Positions 23,891 through 36,500 are shown, numbered from the stretch's first letter. The stretch is 64,000 nt of DNA from Selaginella tamariscina (GCA_003024785.1 PUQB01000095.1:133612-197611); one strand, 5' to 3'. Notes: generated by a model not told the origin, from the letters alone. Translations and numbers: made by a program.

Positions 23891-24610
23891 TCATGCATAT
23901 TTTAAGAAGCAGATATGAACAATTTTTTATAAATGTATTGATGCACATATTATTTTGATTGGGGTATATGTGGATAAATTGATTATCATTTCTGATCGTG
24001 AGATGTTAAAATGTTAAAACAGGTCTATATAACTATGTTGTATTTATATAAGAATGTATCAGACACTCATACTTCAATTGTACCTACGCATGTTTTGCCT
24101 TAACCTGTTTATGTTATAGTTAACTTCATGGTGTGTGTGTGCGTGCGTGCGCGCGCACGTGTTAAGAAGGTATGCGTGTGTATGAATGCGCCTACTTTAA
24201 CTTAAGCTCGTGTTGATGTGTGTGTTAAGGAGGCTAGTCTGTGTGTGCATATGAACACATATCTATCCATCCATACGTGTATGTAACTATATTGTATTTA
24301 TATAAGAATGTATCAGACACACATACTTCAATTGTACTTACGCATGTTTTGCCTTGGCTTTATGCCTGTTTATGTTTAGTTAACTTCATGTTATGTGTGT
24401 GTTAGTGTATGGATGTGCCTACTTTAGCTTAAGCTCGCGTTGATAGTGTGTTCTATCTGCTGTAAGTGGCTTTTCTGCTAATGCTAATGTGCTAATGCAC
24501 TCGTGTTTGTTCTGGTTACTGTTGCTGCTAGTGTGTATATGTGTGTCTGAGTTGTTATCTGCATGTGTGTAATGTGTGTGTGCACGTATATGTGTGTCTG
24601 AGGTTGTTAT
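23891..24610. repeat. Imperfect direct repeat with GT-rich spacers
   Basis: A block at about 24025-24130 (TATATAAGAATGTATCAGAC, then CGCATGTTTTGCCTT and GTTAACTTCATG) recurs at about 24285-24390. The following CTACTTTAACTTAAGCTCG-type motif recurs too (24187 and 24418). The two copies may be remains of a tandem array or of retroelement terminal repeats. No gene is seen. Confidence 0.6.
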
Positions 24611-24615
24611 CTTGT

Positions 24616-24861
24616 AGAATGAAGCGACCAAGAATGCCTACAAGGATGTAGTGGATGCAAATAAGGCAAGGCTAACCCAGAAATTCCCAATATTAATGGG
24701 GAGCTGGCGGTTTTTGGGGAGGAGAAGTACAGGTTTCATGCAGCAGATGACACGTACTGTATTCCAAGGATGAAAACGTCCGAGGTCAAGAATTTCCTAA
24801 AGCTTGCCAAAGGCAAACTAAGTGTGATGTGCAAACTCAAGAATATTCTTGAGTTGGTTTA
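24616..24861 (+). pseudogene. Short coding-like remnant of unknown family
   Basis: An open stretch reads NEATKNAYKDVVDANKARLT and, after a one-base shift near 24691, INGELAVFGEEKYRFHAADD, TYCIPRMKTSEVKNFLKLAK and GKLSVMCKLKNILELV before TAA. It follows an intron-acceptor-like TTGTAG. Composition is protein-like and unlike the flanking repeats. I do not recognise the family. It could be the last exon of a displaced gene or part of a transposon. Confidence 0.35.
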
Positions 24862-24959
24862 AAGCCACTAGTATATAGTAAGCTCATTTCTCTTGTTTTA
24901 GCTAAACAATTGTTTCGATTGTTCTTATATGAAAGATCTTATCTTTCTTTTCTCATTCC

Positions 24960-25740
24960 AACTCTTTTTTATTTGTCCATGGTATTGGAGGGGACAAAAG
25001 GATAAAAATGTCCACTGTCACATTTTCCAATGGCTAATTCATTTCCATTTTTGATGGATTTGGAAACTTCTTAAGCTAGGCGCCAGATGAAGCTCATCCT
25101 CAAATGCAAGGGAGTTTAGGGCATCGTGAGTAGCGATGAGTTGAAGTCAAGAGTTGAATTAGGCTACCAAAAGGTGGATAAAATATGATCATGCTTTATT
25201 TGCGAGAAATTTTTTAAACAAAGTGCAAAGAAGAATAGCAAATCCAAGTTCTTTTAAATTGAAAAAGGACGATGTGAAATCCAGTAAAATTTTAAAACGA
25301 ATCAGTCTTATGGTTATGTAACAAATCTAATTATGACGAGTCTGAGTGCATGTTAAAAAGAAACGCTTTTAACAAAAACTTGAGGATTAAGTAAAGAAAA
25401 CCAACAACAAATTTTGGATGATTGCTAGATGGGGTTAGTGTCATTGAGATCAAGATTGAGTCTTGCCATGGTAACTACCTCTTTTATTATTGATTTTGGA
25501 GCTACCACTCACCTATTTAGCACAAAGACTATTTTATCAAGTACAAAAATTGTCTTGGCTAGCATGTTGTGTGGTTGGAAGACAATAGTAAGCACGGTGT
25601 ACACGACATGAATGTTCACACTCACCCATTTGCAAAGACCTTGTCCTCGGAGCAAGAAATCAGTATCATATGAAAGATGTTTTCTTCATGCCCACCTAAG
25701 CAAAATTAACTGCTGCAATTTCTTCGGCTCTTTAAAGATG
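24960..25740 (+). mobile_element. Second Ty1/copia remnant (gag and protease)
   Basis: Traces of copia gag (MKLILKCKG near 25087, DELKSRVELGYQKVDK, YDHALFAR) are followed by a copia protease core FIIDFGATTHLFSTKT (about 25478-25530), matching the usual (V/I)DSGAT(T)H with Ser changed to Phe, and then YHMKDVFFMP near 25665. Stops are frequent. The 3' end merges with the left arm of the large inverted repeat, and a piece of the same sequence is found inverted at the far end of the right arm. Confidence 0.6.
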
Positions 25741-28700
25741 GAATAATTAAAAAATTAATATAGTGGTGAAATAAATCCCGCTAAGAATTTTTCTTACCCG
25801 GTTTTCCACACTTTGTTTTCTCCTTGCAGTAGCTCTTTATAGCTGCCCAAAAGTTATCCACATGGATCGCTTGTGTTTGAACTTCTCCCATATTTTGCTA
25901 TTGTAGTGGTTGGTGTCTGCAGCATCCCCCTCTGCTAATAACTTATGGTACTGCTCGGTTATGAGATTCGACTTAGCTAAAAAAAGTCGATCTTTTTGTC
26001 AGCTTCTCACGGGTATGCTCAAAAGTTTCATTGTCATCATTCCCTTATTGTGTTCATCGAGGAGTCGTTGGGCTACCGTTATCATGTGTTGGTTGCTAAT
26101 TATGTAGTATTTCATTGGTTTTTTACATTCCGTTTGGATCTTTGCGATTTGTTATGGTGTTGTCACCCACACTATCTCAGTCCTTTTCTTTTTTATATAG
26201 TATGGGCACAAAATGGCATTATATGGAATGGTGTACGAATTGTCGTCCTTCATCTTCTCCATGAGCTCAATTACACGTTCTTGGTTGAGTGGCCTATAGT
26301 TAAAGTTAGGGTCAATACTTAACCCTACACCGTAAATCCGTCATTCAACATCATTCCTTATGGCTTATTGCAGCATGGAATGTCACTGGTGTAGTTAACA
26401 GAACGACATAAACTTTCTTTTATGGTCAGAATCAAGATGTGTGAGCCCCAATATAATTGTTCTAGTGTTCTTAACACATTCTTCCAACCTCTAAAGATTC
26501 CTAAGCAAATTGAACATGATCAGTAAAGAACTTAAGACCGAGCTACCCTCTTAATCTCCCTAAAATAATTGTGTTCTTCTTCAATACGGATTAATCCCGC
26601 CACTGCTTCCCTGCCTCTTTGAATTATGTGTGAGAGAAAAATATATAGAAATTATAATATACATATATATAAATACATGTGTGTTGAAAGAGAGATAAAT
26701 AAATTATAATATACAGATACACATGTACATATAAATACAGGTGTGTGTGTGTGAAAGAGAGATAAAGAACTTATATACTTATACACATGTATATATACAT
26801 ACAATTGTGTGTGTGTGAGAGATAAAGAAATTATATATATACAACACACATACATATACATGCAAGAGAGAGATAAAGTAATTATATTATAATACAATTA
26901 CACATGTACATACACATACAGTTTGTGTGTGTAAGAAATAAAAAATAAAATTATATTATATAGATACACACACACACATGTATATATGTATACACATGTG
27001 TGTGTCTATGTGTGTGTATGTGCGAGAGATAGATAACATATTATTATACAGATAAACACACATATATATTTGTATATGTATATACAAGAGTGTGGTGGGA
27101 TTAATCTCGCCACCACTTCAAACATGTGTATGTGTAACAAATATAGAAATATAAAAAACTTATAAAATACATATAAATGTATATATACATACAATTGTGT
27201 GTATGAGAGAGAGATAAAGAACACATACATATACATTTAAGAGAAAGATAAAGTAATTATATATATACAAATACACAGGTACATACACATACAGTTTGTG
27301 TGGTGTAAGAAATAAACAAAATAAGTTATATTACATAGATACACACACACATATATATGTATATACATGTGTGTGTGTGTGTGTGTCTATGCAAGAGATA
27401 CATAAATAAATTAAATTATACAGATAGTCACACACACATATATATATGTATATGTATATACAAGAGTGTGTGTGTGTGCGAGAGATAGATAAATATATTA
27501 TATTATACAGATAAACACACATATATATTTGTATATGTATATACAAGAGTGGTGGGATTAATTCCGCCACCACTTCAAGCATGTGTGTGTGTGACAAATA
27601 GAAAAATATAAAAAACTTATAAAATACATATAAACATATATATATACATATTGTTGTGTGTGTGAAAGAGAAAGACATAAAGAAATTACATATATATAAA
27701 TACACACATACATATACATTAAAGAGAGTGTGTTTGAGAGAAAGATAAAGTAATATATATATACAAATACATAAGTACATACACATACAATTTGTGTGTG
27801 TAAGTAATAAATAAATAAATAAATTATATTATATAGACACATATATATATACATATGGTGTGTGTGTCTGTGTGAGAGATACATAAATAAATTTAATTAT
27901 ACAGATAGTATAAATACACACATACATGTATATACAGGAGTGTGTGTGTGCGAGAGATAGAAAATATATTATATTATACAGATAAATATACATATATATT
28001 TGTATATGTATATACAAGTGTGTGACAGGATTAATCCTGCCACCCTTCTAGGAGGTTAAAAGGGTGGCTGAATTAATTCGGCCACCTTTTAATAGGGGTG
28101 GCAAGATTAATCCCACCACCACTTCAAGCATGTGTGTGTGATAAATAGAGAAATAAAAAACTATAAAAATACATATAAACATGTATATATAATAACACAT
28201 TGTGTGTGTGAAAGTGAGAGATAAAGAAATTACATATATACAAATACAACGTACATATACATTCAAGAGAGAAATAAAGTAATTATTATATATTAATAAA
28301 TTATATACAAATACATAGTACATACACATACAGTTTGTGTGTGTGTGTAATAAATAAATAAATAAATTATATTATACAGATACACACACATATATGTATA
28401 TATACGTGTGGTGTTGTGTTTGTGCGAGAGATACATAAATAAATTAAATTAACAAAATACATACATACAACACATATATATGTATAGTATATACACGAGT
28501 GTGTGTGTGTGAGACATAGATAAATATATTATATTATACAAATACACATATATATTATATATGTTTATGCAAGAGTGTGATGAGATTAATCCCGTAGTAG
28601 GGGTGGCATGATAATCCTGCCACCATTTAAGCATGTGTGTGTGTGACAAATAGAGAAATATAAAAAATTTATAAATATATATAAACATGTAATATACATA

Positions 28701-29510
28701 AATTGTGTGTATAAGAGAGATAAAGAACACATACATATACATTTAAGAGAGAGATAAAGTAATTATATGTATAAACAAATACACAGGTACATACACATAT
28801 AGTTTGTGTGTGTGTAAGAAAAATAAATAAATTATATATATATAGATACACACATATATATGTATATGTATATACAAGTGTGTGTGTGTGTCTATGCGAG
28901 AGATACATAAATAAATTAAATTATACAGATAGTATACATATATGTATGTATATGTATATACAGGAGTGTGCATGTGTGTGCGAGAGATAAATAAATAAAT
29001 TAAATTCTATAAATACACACACATATATATGTATATGTATATACAGGAGTGTGTGGTGGTTGCGAGAGATGAATAAATAAAAAGTATATAGACACACACA
29101 CATATATATGTATATGTATATACAGGTGTGTGCATGTGTGTGCAAGAAATAAATAATATACAAATACAAACACGTGTTTGTGGTGTGCAAAAGATAAATA
29201 ATATATAGATACAAACACATGTGTTTGTGTGTGTGCAAGAGATAAATAAATAAAATATAGTATACAAATACACACACACATATATATGTATATGTATATA
29301 GGATAGATAAATAAATTATAATATATAGATAGTCTATGTATATATAAGGTGTGTGTGTGTGCAAGAGATAGATAAATAAATTAAATAATATGTATTTTAT
29401 AAGTTTTATATATTTCTTTTTTGTCATACACACATGTTTGAAGTGGTGGTGGAATTAATCCTGCCACTCCTCTTAGAAGGTGGCCAAATTAATTCGGGCA
29501 CCCCTTCTAG
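25600..29510 (-). repeat. Left arm of a large imperfect inverted repeat
   Basis: This arm is, in reverse complement, a diverged copy of 29510-33545. Outer part: 25638-25720 matches the inverse of about 33440-33530 (shared GACCTTGTCCTC.G.GCAAGAAATCAG), and 26098-26400 matches the inverse of about 33045-33345. A stretch of about 290 bases at 25806-26097 is present only here. Inner part (26590-29440) repeats a long unit of GATAAA, (GT)n, TATACATATA and GTAAGAAATAAA blocks, which is the inverse of the TTTATTTATTTCTTAC, (CA)n, TTTATCTCTCTC blocks of the other arm. The palindrome family centred on GGATTAATCC is scattered through it. Long reading frames here are only translated microsatellites. Confidence 0.75.
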
Positions 29511-29666
29511 GCCTCCTAGAAAGGTGGCGGGATTAATCTGGCCACTCCTCTTAAAAGGGTGGTGGGATTAATCCCGTCACATCTTGTATATATATGTGCT
29601 TATCTGTATAATATAATATATTTATCTATCTCTTGCACAGACACCACACCACACACATGTATATAC

Positions 29667-29712
<46 letters not shown>

Positions 29713-30631
29713 TTATTTATTTACTTATACACACACACAAACTGTATGTGTATGTACCTGTGTATTTGTATATAGTAATTTCTTTATCTCTCTCTTTTAC
29801 ACACACAATTGTATGTAATACAATGTTTATATGTATTTTATAAATTTTTTTATATTTCTTTATTTGTCACACCCACACATGCTTGAAGTGGTGGCGGGAT
29901 TAATCCCGCCACGCTCCTAGCATGGTGACAGGACTAATCTCGTTAACTCTTGTATATACATATACAAATATTATGTGTGTTATCTGTATAATATATATAT
30001 TTATCTATCTCTCTCACACACATACACTCATGTATAACATATACATATATATGTTTGTGTGTATGTATACTATCTGTATAATTTAATTATTTATGTATCT
30101 CTTGCACAGAGACACACACACATGTATATATATGTTGTGTGTGTGTGTGTCTATATAATATAATTTATTTATTTATTCTACACACACGCACAAAAGTATG
30201 TATGTACCTGTTTATTTATAAATATATAATTACTTTTATCTCTCTCTTGAATGTATATGTATGTGTGTATTTGTAATATGTAATTTCTTTATATATCTCT
30301 CTCACACACACAATTATATGTATATATGTTATATATATTTATAAGTTCTTTATATTTCTCTATTTGTCACACACACACACGCTTGAGGCAGAGAAGTGGT
30401 GGGGGATTAATCTTACCACACTCTTATATATACATATACATATATATGTGTGTTATCTATATAATATAATAATATTTATTTGTCTCTTGCACACACATAT
30501 ACTCCTGTATATACATATATATATATAATATATGTGTGTATGTATACTATACGTATAATTAATTTATTTATGTATCTCTCGCACAAACACACACACCACA
30601 TGTATATACATACATACATACAATATATATT

Positions 30632-30668
<37 letters not shown>

Positions 30669-32560
30669 ATATTATATTATATATATATTATAATATATAT
30701 AGTAAGTGTGTGTGTGTGTATCTGTATAATATAATTTATTTATTTATTTCTTATACACACACACAAACTGTATGTGTATGTACATATGTATTTGTATTAT
30801 ATAATTACTTTATCTCTCTCTCAAAAGACACTCTCTTGAATGTATATGTATGTGTATATTTGTATATATGTAATTTCTTTATGTCTCTCTCTCTCTCTCA
30901 CACACAACTATATATATATATACATGTTTATATGTATTTATAAGTTCTTTATATTCTCTATTTGTCACACACACACATGCTTGAGGCAAGGAAGTGGTGG
31001 CGGGATTAATCCTGCCACACTCTTGTATATACATATACATATATATATGTGTGTTATCTGTATAATATAATATTTATCTGTCTTTCACACACACACACAA
31101 ACCCTGTATATACATATACATATATATGTGTGTATATACTATCTGTATAATTTAATTTATTTATGTATCTCTCACACAAACACACACACACATGTATAAC
31201 ATAATATATGTGTGTGTGTGTATCTGTATAATATAATTTTTTAATTTATTTCTTACACACACACACACAAACTATATGTGTATATACATGTGTATTTGTT
31301 ATATATAAATTACTTTATCTCTCTCTCAAACACACTCTCTTGAATGTATATGTACATGTGTATTGTATATATGTAATTTCTTTATATCTTTTTCTTTCAC
31401 ACACACACAACTATATGTATATATACATGTTATACATATTTTATAAGTTCTTTATATTTCTTTATTTGTCACACACACATGCTTGAGGCATGGTGGCGAG
31501 ATTAATCCCGCCACCCCTTCCCTGCCTCCTAGAAGGGTGGCCAGATTAATGCTGCCACCCCTTCCACCCCCTCTGAGATGGAAAAGGGTGGCAAGATTAT
31601 CGCGCCACACTGTATGTGAATGTACTTGCATATTAATATATATATAGTTCTTTATCTCTTTCTCACTCACATATGTATTTATATGTGCATTTGTATCTGT
31701 ACATATATTCCTTTATCTCTCTCTTTCACACACACACATTCTAGGAGGCATGGTTGTGGTGTCAGGATTAATCCTGCCACCCCTTCCTTGCCTCTTAGAA
31801 TGGTGGGCAAGATTAATTTTTCCAACTTCTCTCCGAGACGGAAAAAGGTGGTGGGATTAATCCTGCCACCCTGTATGTGAATGCAGATGTGTATAAGTAT
31901 ATATAAGTTCTTTATCTCTCTTTCACACACACCTATATTTATATGTACATGTGTATCTGTATATTATAATTCATTTATCTCTCTCTTTCACACACATGTA
32001 TTATATATATGTATATTATAATTTCTATATATATCTCTCACACATAAATTCAAGGAGGCAGGGAAGCGGTGGCGGGATTAATCCTGCCACCCCTTCCTTG
32101 CCTTTTAAAAATGATGAGCGAGATTAATCCCGCCACCCTGTATGTGAATGTATCTATATTTAGTATATAAGTTCTTTATCTCCTCTTATTACTTTTATAA
32201 TCTTATTATAATATTTGAGTGAAAGCCAATAAACCCTGCAAACTGTCTAAAACTCACATTTGTGGTGGTGCTAGAACCTAATGATGTGCGTTTTTTACAT
32301 TATCATAAATGTGAGCTTTGGACACTTAATCCCACCCACTTCTATCTGAGACGATGAAGGGTGTATATGAATGTATCAGTGTATTAATATATATAAGTTT
32401 TTTATTTCTCTCTCACACACCTTTACTCATAAGTACATGTTTATTTGTATATTATAATTCCTCCACTTTTCGGGCTTGGCGAGATTAATCCTGCCAAGAC
32501 AATTACTCTTCTAATTGGGCCTAGCGGGATTAACCCCACAATCTAATTAGTCTGACCACT
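26585..32560. repeat. Family of about 25 short palindromes, core GGATTAATCC
   Basis: A 22-24 base palindrome with core GGCGGGATTAATCCCGCC recurs at about 26586, 27090, 27550, 28023, 28063, 28097, 28573, 28603, 29443, 29479, 29525, 29559, 29890, 29925, 30391, 30991, 31491, 31537, 31587, 31760, 31801, 31847, 32068, 32113, 32485 and 32522. The copy at 29891-29912 is a perfect palindrome. Many copies are linked by CTTCCCTGCCTCCTAGAAGG-like spacers. Their GC-rich content stands out against the AT/microsatellite background. Confidence 0.85.
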
Positions 32561-33545
32561 TTAGAGAAAAATATTTATAGACCCTGTAAAGTTTATGAGA
32601 ACTTATGATTTTTATATTCACATGTGGCATTAAAGTGACATTAAAGACAAGAGGAGGAGATGAGGGATTCTGGAATCGACTTGGTCATGTTTTAAAATAA
32701 ACAAGAAGCACATTGGATTAATCATGATTGCTGTCAAATTAATCTTTGTCACATCATGTGGATAAACACAAACAATGAAAAGTAAATTCAATAGTCAAGT
32801 ACTCGAGGGTAGGCTGTGAACCGAGATTGAATGATGCTCAAAATATATATCTCATTTCTTTGAGGATTTGAATACCCATCAAGTAGGTGTATTCATAGCA
32901 GATATTTCTTCACATTACAGAAGATTCACGAATGAAGCAATTGTCCTAACTGTTATTGAAGAAGAACACAACAACATTATTAAGAAGAGGCTCACACAAT
33001 TTTGATTTTGATCGTTAAAGAAAGTCTTATGTCGTTCTATCAGCTGCACCATTGCCATCCTATGTTGCGATAAGCCACAAGGAAATGATATTGGATGGCA
33101 TGATTTACGAGTGTAGGGTTAAGTATTGCATTGTCAACCCCAACTTCAATTATAAGCCACTCAACCAGGAACGTGTAGCTGAGCTCATGGGGAAGATGAA
33201 TAATGACAATTCGTACATTGTTCCACATAATGTCATTTTATGTCCATACTATGAAATAAAAAAAAGGGACTAAAATAGTGTGGGTGACAACACTAGAACA
33301 AATCGCAAAGATCCAGATGGAGTGTAAAAAACCAATAAAGTACTACATTATAATACCGAGTAAGAAAAATTCTTGGCTGGATTTATCCCGCCAAAAATAA
33401 TCTTCTAATTAATCCCTGTGCAAAGAGTCAAAGAAATTGCAGCAATTGATTTTGCCTAGGTGGGCGAAAAAGAAACATCCTTCCTGATAATGCTGATTTC
33501 TTGCCTTGAGGACAAGGTCTTCACCAAATAAGTGAGAATCATGGA
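29510..33545 (+). repeat. Right arm of the large imperfect inverted repeat
   Basis: Partner of the left arm. From about 29580 to 32170 the same composite microsatellite unit is repeated in the opposite orientation, again interrupted by palindromes every 40-500 bases. From 32200 to 33040 there is less repetitive sequence, partly absent from the other arm, including a small hairpin at about 32247-32264/32306-32323. From 33040 to about 33530 it matches the inverse of the left arm's outer part. The whole two-armed structure spans about 7.9 kb and resembles foldback-type elements, whose long terminal inverted repeats are built from tandem short repeats. No transposase was recognised. Confidence 0.75.
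32840..33345 (+). pseudogene. Degenerate coding segment of unknown family in the right arm
   Basis: Two open stretches follow each other: ISHFFEDLNTHQVGVFIADI then RRFTNEAIVLTVIEEEHNN (about 32845-33003), and LPSYVAISHKEMILDGMIYE then CRVKYCIVNPNFNYKPLNQE and RVAELMGKMNNDNSYIVPHN (about 33052-33270). The inverse copy in the left arm (26098-26400) encodes a recognisable relative, NFNYRPLNQERVIELMEKM, with several substitutions and breaks. I do not recognise the protein. It may be the remains of the element's own gene. Confidence 0.4.
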
Positions 33546-36500
33546 ATCTTTTATGAAAGGAACACTGAAGAAGAAGTAGATAGGTGAAGAGGAGCCCTTA
33601 GGAGAAGTCTACAAAGAAACCCAGTAATACACCCAAGGCTAAGTCTGTTCAACCTGCGAAGAAAGAATCATGGAGACAATGCAAGAAAGAAGAATACATG
33701 GTTGAAGCTTTTGAACGGAACAATAATGGAGAAGATTGATGTGTTAGCTGATTTGATGGTTGATGGCAAACTATAAATTAACAACATTAACCTCACCTTT
33801 CTTTTTCATCTCAAGGCAATGGAGCTGAAGACGATTAGACACTTCAAGGAGTGGTTGAGAATATACTATCATAAACTGGGTTGGACTTCGGCTCCAGCAT
33901 ACGAGGAGGTCAACAAATATTTGCAAGTGACAAAACAATGATATGTTTGTCTAATGGGTAAACCAATTGGAAGATCTTGACAAGAATCTATTGCATGTCA
34001 ATGCGAGAAAGAAGAACATCGCTATAACGCCTTCTCTTATGGTAATCCTTTAGCAGAGGAACCGAGTTGAACCTGATAAAAGAGGACACTACGAATCATG
34101 ACAAGCCTTATAAATGTTTGATGTCGGATTCGGAGACTTTATGGGGTAACATTACTGCCTATAGGAAACTGTTTCAAATGTCCGTAATAAATTGGCAAGT
34201 GTCGAAAAATCCTTCCAAACAAATATCACACCGGAAGTTATCTCAAAGAGCACAAAACATTTAATTACTTCATTGACCATTGGAACGTCAACTGAAGAAA
34301 CCAAAGATGTCGAACGATCTCTTAAGCGGTTAAATGTCAATGGCGTTTGTTTCATCGATAAAGGCCTGAGGACATGAAAAGAGAAATCAAATAAAGAATT
34401 TTCATTCGTTGTCATGGTAAATTTTGACATGATATTATTTTTTCATCTAGAGTTGGACCGTCTATTTTAAAAGCTCAAGGAGATGGGTGCACTTATAAGG
34501 ATTTGATTATGCATGCAGTTTTATAACCTGACATCATTGCTGAATTTTCTCAACAAGCACTGTAGTGTTATAAAAGATGTGATTTGTAAAGATTGAATTT
34601 TTAATCAGCGAATGTGTTATAAACTCTCGAGTATTACAATGTAAGAAAGAAAAGCAAACCATATTTTTTCAAAAATAAAAGAATAATTGAGTTTCATTGG
34701 GAAATAATCAATTAAGGATAATGAAGAACGCACATATCTTAATAGTAGATGACTCTCTTCAAAAGGCTATGCTCAACTAAAACATTGCTTATATCTATTC
34801 AATCACTTTTGACCCATATTTTAATATTAATACCATGGATGAACTACTGAACTACTTGGACATGTGCTTCAAAAAGAAGAATGTTGAAATTTTTTTCAAA
34901 CAATATCCACTATATAAAGCATATTCTAACACTTTTCTTTTTTGTGATTTTGAGTTTTATAAATTAAAGAAGAGCAATCAAGCACTTTACAATATTATTA
35001 TTAAGGAACCTCATTTTTTAAATAAGCCTATAAACACTCTTGGTCTTATCATAAATTACATATTAATAAGGATGATAACTTGTAACTGCATTTATGAGAG
35101 TGTTATGTGGTGGCAACAACATAAAAATATTAATCAAAACGATTTGATTAATCCAAAAGGTGATGATTTAAATAAAATAAGAAGATTCCTCTGTATGGTT
35201 AAGGAAAAGTAATTATAAATAGATTGACATGTTGATAAGGAAATGATTTCATTTATAATTATGTTTGATAATATTTTTAATTAATAAAAAAATTACACTA
35301 AAGAATAATACGAATATTCTAAAATATTTTAGAAACATTCTTTACTAAGTAAGGTTAATCAAGAATTAATTTGTTAATTAAGACTTAATATTTATTTTAT
35401 ATTCCAATTTTCATGTATCATGCCCAATTTAATTACAATGTGCATTTATTAATGAAATTGTATATTCTTATTCAATTATAACAATCATTAAGTCCAATTT
35501 GTTAAAAACACCTAAATTCATTTATAGAGTTCAAACAATTTTCTAGTAAGATATACAAATTTGTTAATAATTAAATTATTATACAAGAATATAAAATCAA
35601 TTCTTCTTTTCTCATGAAGTTATTAGTTTATTTATTTAAAAATATTTGATTAATGACATAAAATTACTAACAAATGAATATTTGCTTACGAAATGATATG
35701 TTCAATTAGCTTTATATAAAAAATTTATTTTGTTTTATATTTAAAAATTAAGTAATTTTAACAATTTTATTTACCGATTTCACATAATAAAATGGTGGAA
35801 TTTCATGGAAAATAAAACAATAATTTAAATAGTTATAACATATTTGTCTCTTAATAAAACTATAAAATATATAATAAAAATTTGTTTTGTTGAAAATATT
35901 TATCTTCTTACTTCTAAATTGTGCAAAAATATCATAATATAAACAACATTCTTATTTAGAAAAATGTGATTAAATAAAATACAACATACATTCATGAAAT
36001 TGTCTGTAAATGTGAGACACATGAAGTTGTATCACTCTATAAACAATTAAATGAAATACAACATATATTCATGAAATTGTCTATAAATGTTAGACACATC
36101 AAGTTGTATCACTATACAGTTCAGACCACATGCTTCTGTTTTAAATAATGCTTGTTGAAAATCAATAATGTATATCTTAGTTATTTTATGTTGAAAGCAA
36201 GACATGAAATAAATCACTGGCCCAATTGGTTTTGAAAGTTGAAGAATTGTTAATGCACTTCTTTATTATCCCTGTGGCTTAATCATAATTTACACTTTAT
36301 TATTTTTTACCCTATGGATACATGTGATAACCATGCAAATTAACTTGAAATTTTCAAGTATAAATCCTTTGAACATCTTTACTGACTTATAATCCACTTG
36401 AAAAGGAAGTCGTGAAGTCTCAATATTATTTTTTTATATAAACAAAAGAGCTAAAGTAAATTTATTATAATAAATTCATTTTTCATTTTAGTCCTATGAC

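Noticed and set aside
26652-31070. Many open reading frames of 60-170 residues rich in Tyr, Ile, His and Thr
   Set aside because: They are translations of TA/CA/GT microsatellites on both strands, with no splice signals or conserved motifs.
26585-32560. Possible CRISPR array
   Set aside because: The repeats are palindromic and irregularly spaced, spacers are themselves repetitive, no cas genes exist and the host is a plant.
25600-33545. The inverted repeat as a fold-over artefact of long-read sequencing
   Set aside because: The arms differ by many substitutions, by a block of about 290 bases and in the spacing of palindromes, beyond read error.
34835-35212. Match of the 125-residue frame to an MCM helicase N-terminus
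   Set aside because: A few residues are reminiscent, but no helicase motif follows and the similarity is too weak to name.
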